This document shows positions 33,891 through 43,355 of a DNA stretch of 64,000 bases, piece by piece. The translations under genes were made by a program, and so were the position numbers. How positions within the stretch are numbered: the stretch's first letter is position 1; each line of letters starts with the position of its first letter. The stretch is from JANXSS01 sp040385645 (GTDB lineage Bacteria; Pseudomonadota; Gammaproteobacteria; Burkholderiales; Burkholderiaceae_D): positions 186,001 to 250,000 of the forward strand of contig JAZKGZ010000006.1 in assembly GCA_040385645.1 (NCBI GenBank), given 5' to 3'. The notes under the pieces are model-generated. The model saw only the letters and a list, made by a program, of their open reading frames with translations, searched no databases and had not been told where the DNA came from.

Positions 33891-36800
33891 CGTGTTTCCT
33901 CTCTTCGGTAGGTAAATTGGTACAACAAGGGTAATACCAGCAGCGTCAATGCAGTTGATGACAAAATGCCGCCGATAACAACCGTTGCCAGGGGCCGCTG
34001 CACCTCTGCGCCGGTACCTGTGGCAATCGCCATGGGAATGAAACCGAGCGATGCCACGAGCGCCGTCATGAGTACAGGCCGCAGCCGCGTCAATGCCCCT
34101 TCGAAGATCGCCTCATCGAGCGAGCGGCCTTCTTCGCGTAACGTTCGGATAAATGAAATCATCACAAGGCCATTGAGCACCGCTACACCCGATAGGGCAA
34201 TGAAGCCGACCGCCGCCGAGATCGACATCGGTATGTCACGCAGCCACAGCGCCATGATGCCGCCGGTCAGCGCAAATGGAATGCCGGAGAACACCAGCAA
34301 GCCATCTTTGAAATTACCGAACATCATGAACAGCAAGGTAACCACCAGCAGCAGGGACACTGGAATCACGATTTGCAGGCGGTTTGTAGCGGACTGGAGT
34401 TGCTCGAACTGGCCGCCCCAGGTCGTCCAGTAACCTGCCGGCACCTTGACCTGCTGGCTCAACTGCTCCTGGGCTTGTGCTACAAATGAGCCGATGTCGC
34501 GTCCACGCACGTTGGCGCTGATGACGATGCGGCGCTTGCCATCTTCCCGGCTGATCTGATTGGGCCCGGGTGCCGTCTCCAGCGTTGCCACCTCGGAAAG
34601 TGGAATGTAGGAAGTACGGGCGTCGGCTCCCTCACCTTTCGGCAGGGCAATCGGCAAGCGTTTCAACGCCTCCAGATCCGAACGCAGGCTTTCCGGCAAA
34701 CGCACGATGATGTCGAAACGCCGGTCGCCCTCGAACAGCGTACCGGTTTCCTGGCCACCCGTGGCGGTCGCCACCGCATCCTGCACGTCGGCCACATTGA
34801 TACCGTACCGTGCAGTACGCTCCCGATCGATGTTAATCGTCAGCATGGGCAGCCCGGTTGTTTGCTCAACTTTGACCTCGGCTGCGCCTGGCACCTTTTC
34901 GAGCACTGCAGAGATCTTGGCAGCGGTGTCGTTCAACACGTTCATGTCGTCACCAAACAGTTTAACTGCCACATCACTGCGTACGCCGGAAATCAGTTCG
35001 TTGAAGCGCAGCTGGATCGGCTGTGAGAACTCGTAATTGTTGCCGGGCAGCTTGTTCACCGTAGCTTGCACCGCAGCGAGCAATTCGTCGCGGCTCTTGC
35101 GTGGCTCGGGCCACTGGTCCTCGGGTTTCAACATGATGTAGCCGTCGGAAATGTTGGGCGGCATCGGATCCGAGGCGATCTCGGCAGTACCGGTGCGCGC
35201 AAATACCCGATCGATTTCCGGATATTGCGCCTTTAAGGTACTTTCGAGCCGCTGTTGCATCGCCACCGACTGCGACAGACTGGTGCCGGGAATGCGCAAT
35301 GCTTGAATCGCGAAATCGCCTTCGTTCAGGCTTGGCACGAATTCACTACCCAACCGCGTGGCAAGCAGCCCCGACAGCACGATCATGGCCGCAGCAAGGG
35401 TCAGCACCACCGCTTTGTTGACCATGACCTTTTCCAGCACCGATGCATACCAACGCTTGGCGCCACGCATGAGAAAGTTCTCTTTTTCAGCGACCTTGTT
35501 GCCGATAAACAGGGCAACCGCCGCCGGAATAAATGTCACCGACAAAATCATTGCGCCTATCAGGGCGATGACGACGGTGAAAGCCATCGGCGTGAACATG
35601 CGCCCTTCGACACCAGTAAGCGCAAAGATCGGCAGGTACACAACCATGATGATCAGCTGCCCGAAGATCAGCGGCCGGCGGGCCTCTTTCGACGCCGCGA
35701 ACACTTCCTCAAACCGCTCGGAAAGCGTAAGCGGTCGACCATGGTGCGCCTGCGCATGTGCAAGGCGGCGCACGCAGTTCTCGACGATTACCACCGCACC
35801 ATCGATGATGATGCCGAAATCCAGGGCACCGAGACTCATCAGGTTGGCGCTGACCTTGTACGTCACCATTCCAGTGAAGGTGAACAGCATCGACAACGGA
35901 ATCACCATGGCGGTGATCACCGCAGCGCGGATATTCCCCAAGAACAGGAACAGAATAGCGATCACCAGCACTGCACCTTCGAGAAGGTTCTTCTTGACGG
36001 TGTTGATTGCCTTGTCGACCAGCACTGTGCGGTCGTAGACCGTGATCGCTTCCACGCCCGCAGGCAGCGTCTTGTTAATCTCAATCATTTTTTTATCAAC
36101 AGCTTGCGACACGGTGCGGCTGTTCTGCCCGATCAGCATGAACACCGTGCCGAGCACGACTTCCCGGCCGTTTTCAGTTGCCGCACCGGTACGCAGTTCG
36201 CGACCAATTTCCACCTCGCCGACGTCACGGATGCGAATCGGCACCCCTTTCACATTCGCCAGGATGATGTTGCGAATATCGTTGATGGACTGCACCTGGC
36301 CCGGTGCGCGAATCAGTAGCTGTTCGCCGCGCTTCTCGATATAGCCGGCACCCACATTGCCGTTGTTGCGATCCAGCGCAGTGACAATGTCTTGCAATCC
36401 CAGGCCATAGGAGGCAAGCCTTTCCGGAACAGGCGCCACTTGGTACTCTTTGGCAAACCCACCAATGGAATTAATTTCGGTCACCCCCACCACATTGCGC
36501 AGTTGCGGCTTGATGATCCAGTCCTGAATTTCCCGCAGGTCGGTCGGCGTATATGGCGTGCCGTCCGGCTTCTTGGCACCGTCCTTGGCCTCGACCGTCC
36601 ACAGATAGATTTCGCCCAGGCCGGTGGAGATCGGGCCCATCGACGGCGTCACGCCCGGTGGCAGGTTTTGGCGCGCCTCCTGGATGCGCTCGTTGACCAT
36701 CTGCCGCGCAAAAAAGATGTCGGTGCCATCCTTGAAAATTACCGTGATCTGAGACAGGCCGTATCGCGACAAGGAGCGGGTCTGCTCAAGGTTTGGCAGG

Positions 36801-37024
36801 CCCGACATCACGGTTTCGATCGGAAAGGTAATGCGCTGCTCGGCTTCCAACGGTGAAAACCCGGGTGCGCTGGTATTGATCTGCACCTGTACGTTGGTAA
36901 TATCGGGCACGGCGTCGATCGGCAGTTTCTGATAACTGTAGACACCAACGGCCGCCATGAAAAAAACCGCCAGCATGATCAACCAGCGCTGCTCGATGGC
37001 GAAGCGTATGAGACGTTCAAACAT
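33887..37024 (-). CDS. czcA: Heavy-metal efflux RND pump CzcA
   Basis: The 1045-residue inner-membrane proton/metal antiporter starts MFERLIRFAIEQRW and has the RND topology of twelve membrane helices with two large periplasmic loops. The transmembrane-4 motif DFGIIIDGAVVIVEN has the acidic residues typical of HME1 (Co/Zn/Cd) pumps and lacks the copper/silver-type motif. The substrate is therefore probably divalent Zn, Cd or Co, an inference from the motif. The start at 37024 is the family start. It overlaps the downstream small gene by 4 bp and follows czcB after 19 bp. Confidence 0.93.
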   Translation of the reverse strand: MFERLIRFAIEQRWLIMLAVFFMAAVGVYSYQKLPIDAVPDITNVQVQINTSAPGFSPLEAEQRITFPIETVMSGLPNLEQTRSLSRYGLSQITVIFKDGTDIFFARQMVNERIQEARQNLPPGVTPSMGPISTGLGEIYLWTVEAKDGAKKPDGTPYTPTDLREIQDWIIKPQLRNVVGVTEINSIGGFAKEYQVAPVPERLASYGLGLQDIVTALDRNNGNVGAGYIEKRGEQLLIRAPGQVQSINDIRNIILANVKGVPIRIRDVGEVEIGRELRTGAATENGREVVLGTVFMLIGQNSRTVSQAVDKKMIEINKTLPAGVEAITVYDRTVLVDKAINTVKKNLLEGAVLVIAILFLFLGNIRAAVITAMVIPLSMLFTFTGMVTYKVSANLMSLGALDFGIIIDGAVVIVENCVRRLAHAQAHHGRPLTLSERFEEVFAASKEARRPLIFGQLIIMVVYLPIFALTGVEGRMFTPMAFTVVIALIGAMILSVTFIPAAVALFIGNKVAEKENFLMRGAKRWYASVLEKVMVNKAVVLTLAAAMIVLSGLLATRLGSEFVPSLNEGDFAIQALRIPGTSLSQSVAMQQRLESTLKAQYPEIDRVFARTGTAEIASDPMPPNISDGYIMLKPEDQWPEPRKSRDELLAAVQATVNKLPGNNYEFSQPIQLRFNELISGVRSDVAVKLFGDDMNVLNDTAAKISAVLEKVPGAAEVKVEQTTGLPMLTINIDRERTARYGINVADVQDAVATATGGQETGTLFEGDRRFDIIVRLPESLRSDLEALKRLPIALPKGEGADARTSYIPLSEVATLETAPGPNQISREDGKRRIVISANVRGRDIGSFVAQAQEQLSQQVKVPAGYWTTWGGQFEQLQSATNRLQIVIPVSLLLVVTLLFMMFGNFKDGLLVFSGIPFALTGGIMALWLRDIPMSISAAVGFIALSGVAVLNGLVMISFIRTLREEGRSLDEAIFEGALTRLRPVLMTALVASLGFIPMAIATGTGAEVQRPLATVVIGGILSSTALTLLVLPLLYQFTYRREETR

Positions 37025-37043
37025 GATTGGTCGCCTCCCCGGA

Positions 37044-38639
37044 TCAGTGAACGTGCTCGGCACTGGCTTTACCCAGTTCCGACTTAATGACGAAACTGCC
37101 GGTAGCCGCGTAGGGCGTACCGGCCTTGATGCCCTTCAGAATTTCGACCGCCTGGCCATCGGCACGCCCGGTTTGCACCTCCTGAGGCAAGAAGCCGCCT
37201 TCGACTTGCGTAAACACCACTGCCTTTTCGTCGACGGTTTGTACCGCATCCGGCACAACGGTTACAGCTGCCTTGGTAGTGCCGAACACCACTTCGACGT
37301 TGACAGCCAGGCCAGGTCGCCATGCTCCCTGCGGATTGGCCAGCGTTACCCGTGCTTTGGCAGTTCGGGTTTGTTCGCCCAGGAGCGAGCCGACGTAAGC
37401 AATCGTACCGGTCGCAGTCGAATCGAAAGCACTGGTTTTGACCGTCACCTTTTCGCCGACCCGGATCGAGGCGATATCCTTTGCCGGCACCGCAATCTCT
37501 GCCCAGACCGAGGACAAATCTGAAATCGTGAACACGTTGGCGTCTTCCTTGACCGCCTCGCCCATTGTGATGTGTTTCTCGACGATGACGCCGTCAAACG
37601 GCGCGCGTAATTCCAGACTGTTGAGCGCTCCGTTGCCTCGTCCGGCACTCGCACCCAATGCAGCGAGCTGACCGCTCGCGTTTTGCACAGCAATCTGGGC
37701 TTCCTGCATTGCCTGTTGCGCTTGCAAGTATTCCTGTTCGGCTGAAATCTTTTCCTGCCAAAGCTTTTTCTCCCGCTCGAAGGTCAGCTTGGCAATCGAC
37801 AAGCGCGTCTGCGCGGTTTGCAGTTCGCTGCGCTGCTGTGCCAGCGTGGTACTGGCGATAACTGCCAACACCTGGCCTTTCTTCACCTGCTGGCCTAGCT
37901 GGGCAGATACCTTCTGGACGACGCCAGCCAGGCGCGGCACCACGTGGGCAGTCCGATCTTCATTGAACTGAATTTCGCCGGGCAAAACCAGGGAACTGTT
38001 GATCGTGGAAGCCTGCGCAGTGCGAATCGTGACACCCGCAGCCTTGACTTGTTCATCGGTCAGCGCGATTTTTCCTTCGGCCTCCGACATGGTGAATAGG
38101 AACGGCTCGCCACCGCTCTGTACCGCAAAACTCGCTTCGAATACGTGTGGTTCGGCTACCGGCTGGGCGCTTTTGAGGTAATCCTTTTCCGCAGAAAAAG
38201 TCATCTCCACTGGCTCCATACCGGGTCGCGTGAGCGAGGCCGTGACATTCACGGCACCGGGTGCGACCGGCTTGTTATCGCGCATCGGATACACCAGTAA
38301 ACGCGGCGCGCCCGCGTCTTCCGACAACACGACTTCGATGCTCACGGCACCATCGACGAGAAGCTTGCCACCGTGGGGCCCTTTGGCCCGACCTTCGTCG
38401 GCATGCTCGCCGTCGGCGTGACCTTCGTGATCGTCATGCTTGTCGTTTGGCTTCTCGGAAGATTTATCCCCACCATGCTCACCATCTGCGTGAGCTGTGC
38501 CCTCGGCATGGGAGTCTGCACCCGTTGTAGCGCCGGGCCGGGTTTTGTCACCGTACACGATAAAAATACCGATAACGATTGTGAGGATGACGACCACCAG
38601 GATGGTCAACGCTTGTTTTTTGTTGAGAGAGGATTTCAT
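37044..38639 (-). CDS. czcB: Periplasmic adaptor (membrane fusion) protein CzcB
   Basis: The 531-residue adaptor is anchored by one N-terminal membrane helix (about 10-29). A strongly His/Asp/Glu-rich stretch at about 38-90 (repeats of the type HADGEHAD and HDDHEGHA) is likely to collect metal ions. A small beta domain (about 90-190, PHGGKLLVDGAVSIE) follows, then the coiled-coil hairpin, lipoyl and beta-barrel domains (LPGEIQFNEDRTAHVVPR; APFDGVIVEKHI). It joins CzcA to CzcC across the periplasm. Confidence 0.93.
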   Translation of the reverse strand: MKSSLNKKQALTILVVVILTIVIGIFIVYGDKTRPGATTGADSHAEGTAHADGEHGGDKSSEKPNDKHDDHEGHADGEHADEGRAKGPHGGKLLVDGAVSIEVVLSEDAGAPRLLVYPMRDNKPVAPGAVNVTASLTRPGMEPVEMTFSAEKDYLKSAQPVAEPHVFEASFAVQSGGEPFLFTMSEAEGKIALTDEQVKAAGVTIRTAQASTINSSLVLPGEIQFNEDRTAHVVPRLAGVVQKVSAQLGQQVKKGQVLAVIASTTLAQQRSELQTAQTRLSIAKLTFEREKKLWQEKISAEQEYLQAQQAMQEAQIAVQNASGQLAALGASAGRGNGALNSLELRAPFDGVIVEKHITMGEAVKEDANVFTISDLSSVWAEIAVPAKDIASIRVGEKVTVKTSAFDSTATGTIAYVGSLLGEQTRTAKARVTLANPQGAWRPGLAVNVEVVFGTTKAAVTVVPDAVQTVDEKAVVFTQVEGGFLPQEVQTGRADGQAVEILKGIKAGTPYAATGSFVIKSELGKASAEHVH

Positions 38640-38646
38640 TTGAGGG

Positions 38647-39978
38647 TCAAGGCCTGTTTGCTGAAGGGTCGGCAGTCAGCACCGGTGCGCTGCCAAGAAG
38701 ACGATCGATGTCGGCGGCTGCTTTATAAGCCTCCGACAAGCTAGTGAGATATTGGGAACGGGCTAGCAAGAGGGTGCGCTGAGCGTCGAGCACGTCCAGA
38801 AACCCAAATTTGCCGAATTCATAGCCCTTCGTTGCAGCATCGAACGCGCTTTGTGCGCCCGGCACGATGTCGCGCTGCAGGAGCTCGGCATTGGACCGTG
38901 CGGCTTCGAGCCGACGCGACGCCTGCGACACCTCGCTGTTGAGGCGCACCTCGGTAGCCGTGAGTTCGAACCGTGCTTTGTCGGTGCGGCGCAGCGCCTC
39001 CAGGGTGTTGCCCTGGTTGCGGTCGAAAAGCGGCAACGGCATCGACACGCCGACGATGGCCTGGGTGCGCCCGCCGCTTTCTGAGCCCAGTTTTTTCGCG
39101 CCCAGGCTAACGGTGATGTCCTGCGTGCGTCGGCGCTGCTCAACATCGGCCAGTGCCCGGCGACGCTCGACTTCGAAGCGGGCGCGGCCAAGTTCCGGTG
39201 CACGAGCCAGACGCTCTGCCACCGCAGCATCGTTCGGCATCGCGGGAAGGCTGGTGAAATCTCCCTGCACCCACTCGAAGCGCGGTGCCGGATTTCCCCA
39301 GGTTGCAGCCAGCCGTTTGCGCGCATTGACGAGTTCGGCGCGCGCCTGATTCAATTCGAGCTGAACCGAGGATGCCGCCACGCGGGCCCGGGTTTCTTCG
39401 ACTGGCGACACCTTACCTGCGACAACGCGGCGGGCAGCCACATCGCTGCCACGCTGCGCCAGTCCAGCCGATGTGGTGGTAAGCGCAAGGCGCTCCTGGG
39501 CGCCAAGCACATCGAAAAACGCGGTGATGACGTTTGCCTGCAAATCGGCTGTTTTGATAACCAGTTCGGCAGTCGCCACAGCTTGCGCCAACGTGGCTGC
39601 CGTGATGCGGGAGGCACGCTTACCGCTCAACTCGATCGTCTGATTGATTTGGAAAGTCGATTCGCGGGTTTGGCTGCGCGTATCTTCCAGCAGGATCGCA
39701 AGTTCAGGATTTGGGCGAGCGCCTGCCTGACGGATGGTTGCGCCGACCGCCTCGATTTCACTGCGTGCGGCACCGAGTTCGGCATTTGCCTGCATTGCTA
39801 GGTCGAGTGCCTGTTGCAGCGTCATTGCCCCGGCAGACTCGACGCCAGCGATTCGATCGGCGCTGCCATAGACAGAAGGGTTGTAAGAGTTGGACGCGGA
39901 CAACAGCGTCGTGGGCTGTGCCATCGCTGGGGCGAGCAATAGCGACGCCATGCCAAACGGCAAGAAATACCTGAACAT
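38647..39978 (-). CDS. czcC: Outer-membrane factor CzcC (TolC family)
   Basis: The 443-residue protein has a signal peptide (MFRYFLPFGMASLLLAPAMA) and two repeated helical OEP domains typical of outer-membrane efflux channels. Examples are LDLAMQANAELGAARSEIEA in the first half and LDVLDAQRTLLLARSQYL near the C-terminus. It forms the exit duct of the CzcCBA metal pump. czcB starts 7 bp after its stop. Confidence 0.92.
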   Translation of the reverse strand: MFRYFLPFGMASLLLAPAMAQPTTLLSASNSYNPSVYGSADRIAGVESAGAMTLQQALDLAMQANAELGAARSEIEAVGATIRQAGARPNPELAILLEDTRSQTRESTFQINQTIELSGKRASRITAATLAQAVATAELVIKTADLQANVITAFFDVLGAQERLALTTTSAGLAQRGSDVAARRVVAGKVSPVEETRARVAASSVQLELNQARAELVNARKRLAATWGNPAPRFEWVQGDFTSLPAMPNDAAVAERLARAPELGRARFEVERRRALADVEQRRRTQDITVSLGAKKLGSESGGRTQAIVGVSMPLPLFDRNQGNTLEALRRTDKARFELTATEVRLNSEVSQASRRLEAARSNAELLQRDIVPGAQSAFDAATKGYEFGKFGFLDVLDAQRTLLLARSQYLTSLSEAYKAAADIDRLLGSAPVLTADPSANRP

Positions 39979-40065
39979 CGAATTCTCCTAGTGAATGGGA
40001 AAGAATTCGACGAGACGTCAGTGTCCCGCTACATGCGGTTGAAAATCAGAAATCGTCCCGTCGAG

Positions 40066-40410
40066 TCAAGCGACGGGTTGCCGATCGGGCCGCCTGGGGC
40101 CGTCGGCAATGTAGGAGGAAAGTATGAGGATATCGGGCGTCACGTACATAGCGCCGAGAGGAATAACAGATGCAATGGATGAGGCGGCAAACGACGCTGC
40201 CGGCACTACATGGCAATAGCCGCAGTCGGTATGAACTTTACTGGTTTTTTGCGGGTCTTCATCGTTCAAGGTTGCTTTGTGCTTGTGCTCATGGTGACCG
40301 AAGTGTTTGGCCACCAAGTCTTGCTCATGTTGACAATATGCAGCCACGGCGCTCCAGGAAGCCTGGAGAGGCATGACCAACATAAACAAGATAAGTAGTA
40401 GTTTTTTCAC
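40066..40410 (-). CDS. czcI: CzcI-like small periplasmic protein
   Basis: The 114-residue protein starts at GTG 40410 (KKLLLILFMLVMPLQASWSAVAAYC) with a clear signal peptide. The processed part has YCQHEQ, then a His cluster (HFGHHEHKHK) and a DCGYCH motif, typical of CzcI, the first small gene of czcICBA operons in Cupriavidus and relatives. CzcI is thought to modulate induction of the efflux system. An ATG at 40452 in the same frame would add 14 residues before the signal sequence and is less likely. Confidence 0.8.
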   Translation of the reverse strand: MKKLLLILFMLVMPLQASWSAVAAYCQHEQDLVAKHFGHHEHKHKATLNDEDPQKTSKVHTDCGYCHVVPAASFAASSIASVIPLGAMYVTPDILILSSYIADGPRRPDRQPVA

Positions 40411-40514
40411 GACGCCAAGGTAGCATAATTTTTGAAAACCGGCGTGATACACCGTTTCAATCTAGCTAAAAATTCAGCGCCTTAGATGGCCAGCCGTATA
40501 ACGAGATGAACGCC

Positions 40515-40543
40515 TATATGGCGTATATGGCGATGTGCCATAT
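40515..40543. repeat. Tandem plus inverted ATATGGC repeats upstream of czcI
   Basis: tatatggcg occurs twice head to tail (40515-40523 and 40524-40532). It is followed, after a 5-bp gap from the second atatggc, by the inverted copy gccatat (40537-40543). The arrangement lies between the phrB stop at 40547 and czcI and is within the likely control region of the czcI operon on the minus strand. It could be a metal-regulator operator or a weak hairpin ending phrB; no T-run supports a terminator. Confidence 0.45.
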
Positions 40544-40546
40544 GTG

Positions 40547-42052
40547 TTACCCGATGACGGCTTTTTTTACCACCGCATAACGCTCCAGCGTGCGCTTGCG
40601 GGCTTCGTCATGCTCCACTACCGGCAATGGATAATTTTCGCCTAGCCGTACGCCGGCCTTCTCCAACACCGCTGGCGATTGCAACCAGGGTGAATGAATT
40701 TCCTTGGCTGATAATTTTGCTAACTGCGGCAGATAACGCCGTATGAAATTACCCTCAGGATCGAATTTTTCTGATTGCGTGATCGGGTTGAAGATGCGGA
40801 AATAAGGTTGGGCGTCGCAGCCCGACGAGGCCGCCCATTGCCAGCCGCCGTTATTGGCCGACATATCGTAATCGTTGAGCCTCTCGGCAAAATAATCGTT
40901 GCCACGACGCCAGTCGATGCCCAAATCTTTGATCAAAAAACAGGCGGTCACCATACGCAGGCGATTATGCATATAGCCAGTTTGATTTAGCTGGGTCATG
41001 CCGGCATCGACTAGCGGAAAGCCGGTGCGGCCTTCGCACCATGCAGTAAACAAGATGTCCGCCTGCGGTCCGGTTTCGAATTCGATCCGCGCATATTCGG
41101 GCTTGAACGGCTGATCGGCCACATGCGGAAACCGATCCAGGATCATGAAATAAAAATCCCGCCAGATCAATTCGGACAGCCAGGTGCTGCTGCCGGCATT
41201 GTCGGTACCGGCCGCGCCTTCCCCGGTACGCATCGCCTCGACCGCCTGGCGCGCCAGGGCACGTATGGATACCGTGCCGAAACGCAAATGCACCGACAGG
41301 TAAGATGGGCCTTTCACCCCGGGGAAATTACGCGCGTCGCGGTAATTTGTCATGCGTTGCACGAAGTCTGTGAATAACTCTGCGCCGCCGGACATGCCCG
41401 TAGGAATTCCTACATCCTTCAGATTGGTACGCTCGAAACCCATTGTTTCCAGGCTCGGCTTGAACTTGGCCAACTCCGGGTCTGCCGGCGCAAAGCGGGC
41501 GCGGTGCGCTTCGATCGGATAAGAACGGATGTAGAAATCTTGGTCGCCAGGCACCGGCGAGGCTTGAAGTTTTTTTAGCCAGGCGTTTTTATACGGTGTA
41601 AATATCGTAAAAGGTTTGCCTGCAAGCGACAACACCTCATCCCTTTCAAAGATGACCTGGTCTTTACATAGCAAAAAACGCCGTCCTTTTTTTTCCAGCG
41701 CAGCTTCTACTACCGCATCGCGCTGAGCTGCCTGCGGTTCGTAATCACGATTTGCAACCACCGCTTGAACGTCTAGCAACTCCGCCAGGGCCGGTATATC
41801 GTCTGCCGCAATTGCGTAGCGCAGGATCAGCGAGCCACCCATTTGTTCCAGCTCTTCGGCCAACTCGCCAATGCTCTCGTGAATAAATTCTACGCGGCGG
41901 TCGCGACGGGGCAGTCGATCGAGAATTTCACGATCGTAGACGAAAACACAAGCCACTTGACGGCTGGTCAGTAGGGCGTGGTGCAATGCGGCATTATCGA
42001 AGCTGCGCAGATCGCGCCGGAACCACATCAGGGTTTTGTCAAACTTATGCAT
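40547..42052 (-). CDS. phrB: Deoxyribodipyrimidine photolyase (cryptochrome/photolyase family)
   Basis: The 501-residue flavoenzyme repairs cyclobutane pyrimidine dimers using light. The N-terminal photolyase domain begins MHKFDKTLMWFRRDLRSFDN. The FAD domain carries ELIWRDFYFMIL, WCEGRTGFPLVDAGMTQL, YMHNRLRMVTACFL and the signature DYDMSANNGGWQWAASSG. The start at 42052 is preferred because the conserved fold begins with MHKFDKTL. It diverges from yqgE with 121 bp between. Confidence 0.95.
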   Translation of the reverse strand: MHKFDKTLMWFRRDLRSFDNAALHHALLTSRQVACVFVYDREILDRLPRRDRRVEFIHESIGELAEELEQMGGSLILRYAIAADDIPALAELLDVQAVVANRDYEPQAAQRDAVVEAALEKKGRRFLLCKDQVIFERDEVLSLAGKPFTIFTPYKNAWLKKLQASPVPGDQDFYIRSYPIEAHRARFAPADPELAKFKPSLETMGFERTNLKDVGIPTGMSGGAELFTDFVQRMTNYRDARNFPGVKGPSYLSVHLRFGTVSIRALARQAVEAMRTGEGAAGTDNAGSSTWLSELIWRDFYFMILDRFPHVADQPFKPEYARIEFETGPQADILFTAWCEGRTGFPLVDAGMTQLNQTGYMHNRLRMVTACFLIKDLGIDWRRGNDYFAERLNDYDMSANNGGWQWAASSGCDAQPYFRIFNPITQSEKFDPEGNFIRRYLPQLAKLSAKEIHSPWLQSPAVLEKAGVRLGENYPLPVVEHDEARKRTLERYAVVKKAVIG

Positions 42053-42173
42053 GAGCAAGCCTTTTAAAAACAAAAATCATCAGGTGTTGGCATTGGGCGT
42101 TGGCATATTGACCATGACGATGCAGCGAAGTTTAAGAGAAATGCAGCAGTGCTGTAATGATAAAATTATCGCT

Positions 42174-42863
42174 ATGGTCAAAACACCCAAAACCCCCAAA
42201 AATCCTATTATCGTTGGCGCGGCCGACACCGATGCGGGCGATGTCGCTACTGGTCAGGCTGCTTCTACGTCCGACACTCAGTCGAATATGCAGCCGGCTT
42301 TGAACTTTGCCGATCATTTTCTGATTGCCATGCCTTCGATGTTGGATCCGGTTTTTGGCGGTAGCGTGGTCTATCTATGCGAACACAATGCTGAAGGTGC
42401 TTTGGGCGTCATCATCAACAAGCCCACAGACATGACCATGGACACCCTGTTCGAGCGTATCGATTTGACGTTGGAAATTTCGGCCCAAGGTACCGCACTG
42501 GAAAAACAGCCGGTGATGTTCGGCGGCCCGGTGCAGGTGGAGCGCGGATTCGTACTGCATGTGCCGCTCGGCTCTTACTCTTCCATGATCAAAGTAAATC
42601 CGGGTATCGCACTGACGACTTCCAAAGATGTGCTCGAAGCGGTCGGTAATGGTTCCGGCCCGGAAAAATTTATGGTCAGTTTGGGATGTGCCGGCTGGGG
42701 AGCAGGTCAGCTCGAAGATGAAATTGGTCGCAATGGCTGGCTGACGGTTGCCGCCACACCCGGCATTATCTTCGATACGCCGGTAGAAGATCGTTTTGCG
42801 GCAGCCTTGAAGTTGCTGGGTGTCGATCCGATGATGCTTTCGGGCGAGGCCGGACATGCCTGA
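42174..42863 (+). CDS. yqgE: YqgE/AlgH family protein (UPF0301)
   Basis: The core begins NFADHFLIAMPSMLDPVFGGSVVYLCEHN and continues EGALGVIINKP, the family hallmark. ATG 42174 (MVKTPKTPK) gives 229 residues with a low-complexity leader; the alternative ATG at 42288 gives 191 residues, closer to the usual length, and neither has a clear ribosome-binding site. A TTGACC at 42108-42113 with TTTAAG 17 bp on would place transcription just upstream of 42174. The family function is unknown. It lies upstream of ruvX, as in many proteobacteria. Confidence 0.9.
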   Translation: MVKTPKTPKNPIIVGAADTDAGDVATGQAASTSDTQSNMQPALNFADHFLIAMPSMLDPVFGGSVVYLCEHNAEGALGVIINKPTDMTMDTLFERIDLTLEISAQGTALEKQPVMFGGPVQVERGFVLHVPLGSYSSMIKVNPGIALTTSKDVLEAVGNGSGPEKFMVSLGCAGWGAGQLEDEIGRNGWLTVAATPGIIFDTPVEDRFAAALKLLGVDPMMLSGEAGHA

Positions 42864-42899
42864 TCGTTTCGCGCGACACGGTGCATCTCCGCTGGATTG

Positions 42900-43343
42900 A
42901 TGGAAACATTACTGGCTTTCGACTTCGGACTGAAACGCATCGGCGTGGCAGTGGGCAATAGCCTGCTATGCCAAGCTCAGCCCCTGACCATCATCACCAA
43001 TGCCGACAACGCTGGAAAATTCGACGCCATCGCCACGCTTATCGCGCGCTGGGAACCGGCCACTTGCGTCGTCGGCCTGCCGTCGCACCCAGACGGTGCG
43101 GAGCATGCGATGACGGTACGCTGCAGGCGCTTCGCCAATCAATTGCACGGCCGTTTCGGTGTAAGCACTGTTTTGGTCGATGAGCGTTACACCTCTGCCG
43201 TGCTAGTGCCCGTGCAGGGTGAGCGGGTCGACGACCGGTCTGCCGCGCTTATCCTGCAACAATATTTTGACGAGGCTGCTACGCGATCTAGATCCGTGTC
43301 CGACGTTGCCTCCGATATCGCTCCTGAAATTCGTTCATTTTGA
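42900..43343 (+). CDS. ruvX: Putative Holliday-junction resolvase RuvX (YqgF)
   Basis: The 147-residue RNase H-like protein begins METLLAFDFGLKRIGVAVGN, including the first acidic catalytic residue in FDFG. VVGLPSHPDG and LVDERYTSAVL complete the fold. The family is implicated in pre-16S rRNA 5' processing and in Holliday-junction resolution. It lies 36 bp after yqgE and 12 bp before pyrR. Confidence 0.92.
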   Translation: METLLAFDFGLKRIGVAVGNSLLCQAQPLTIITNADNAGKFDAIATLIARWEPATCVVGLPSHPDGAEHAMTVRCRRFANQLHGRFGVSTVLVDERYTSAVLVPVQGERVDDRSAALILQQYFDEAATRSRSVSDVASDIAPEIRSF

Positions 43344-43355
43344 TGGTAACTCCAC

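Noticed and set aside
35255..36319. 354-codon plus-strand frame opposite czcA
   Set aside because: It is antisense to the conserved RND pump and very His/Arg-rich, the mirror of Asp/Val/Ala codons; no start signal is present.
33887..37024. CusA (copper/silver) assignment for the RND pump
   Set aside because: The membrane motif DFGIIIDGAVVIVEN fits the Co/Zn/Cd group (CzcA), and a CzcI-like gene heads the operon.
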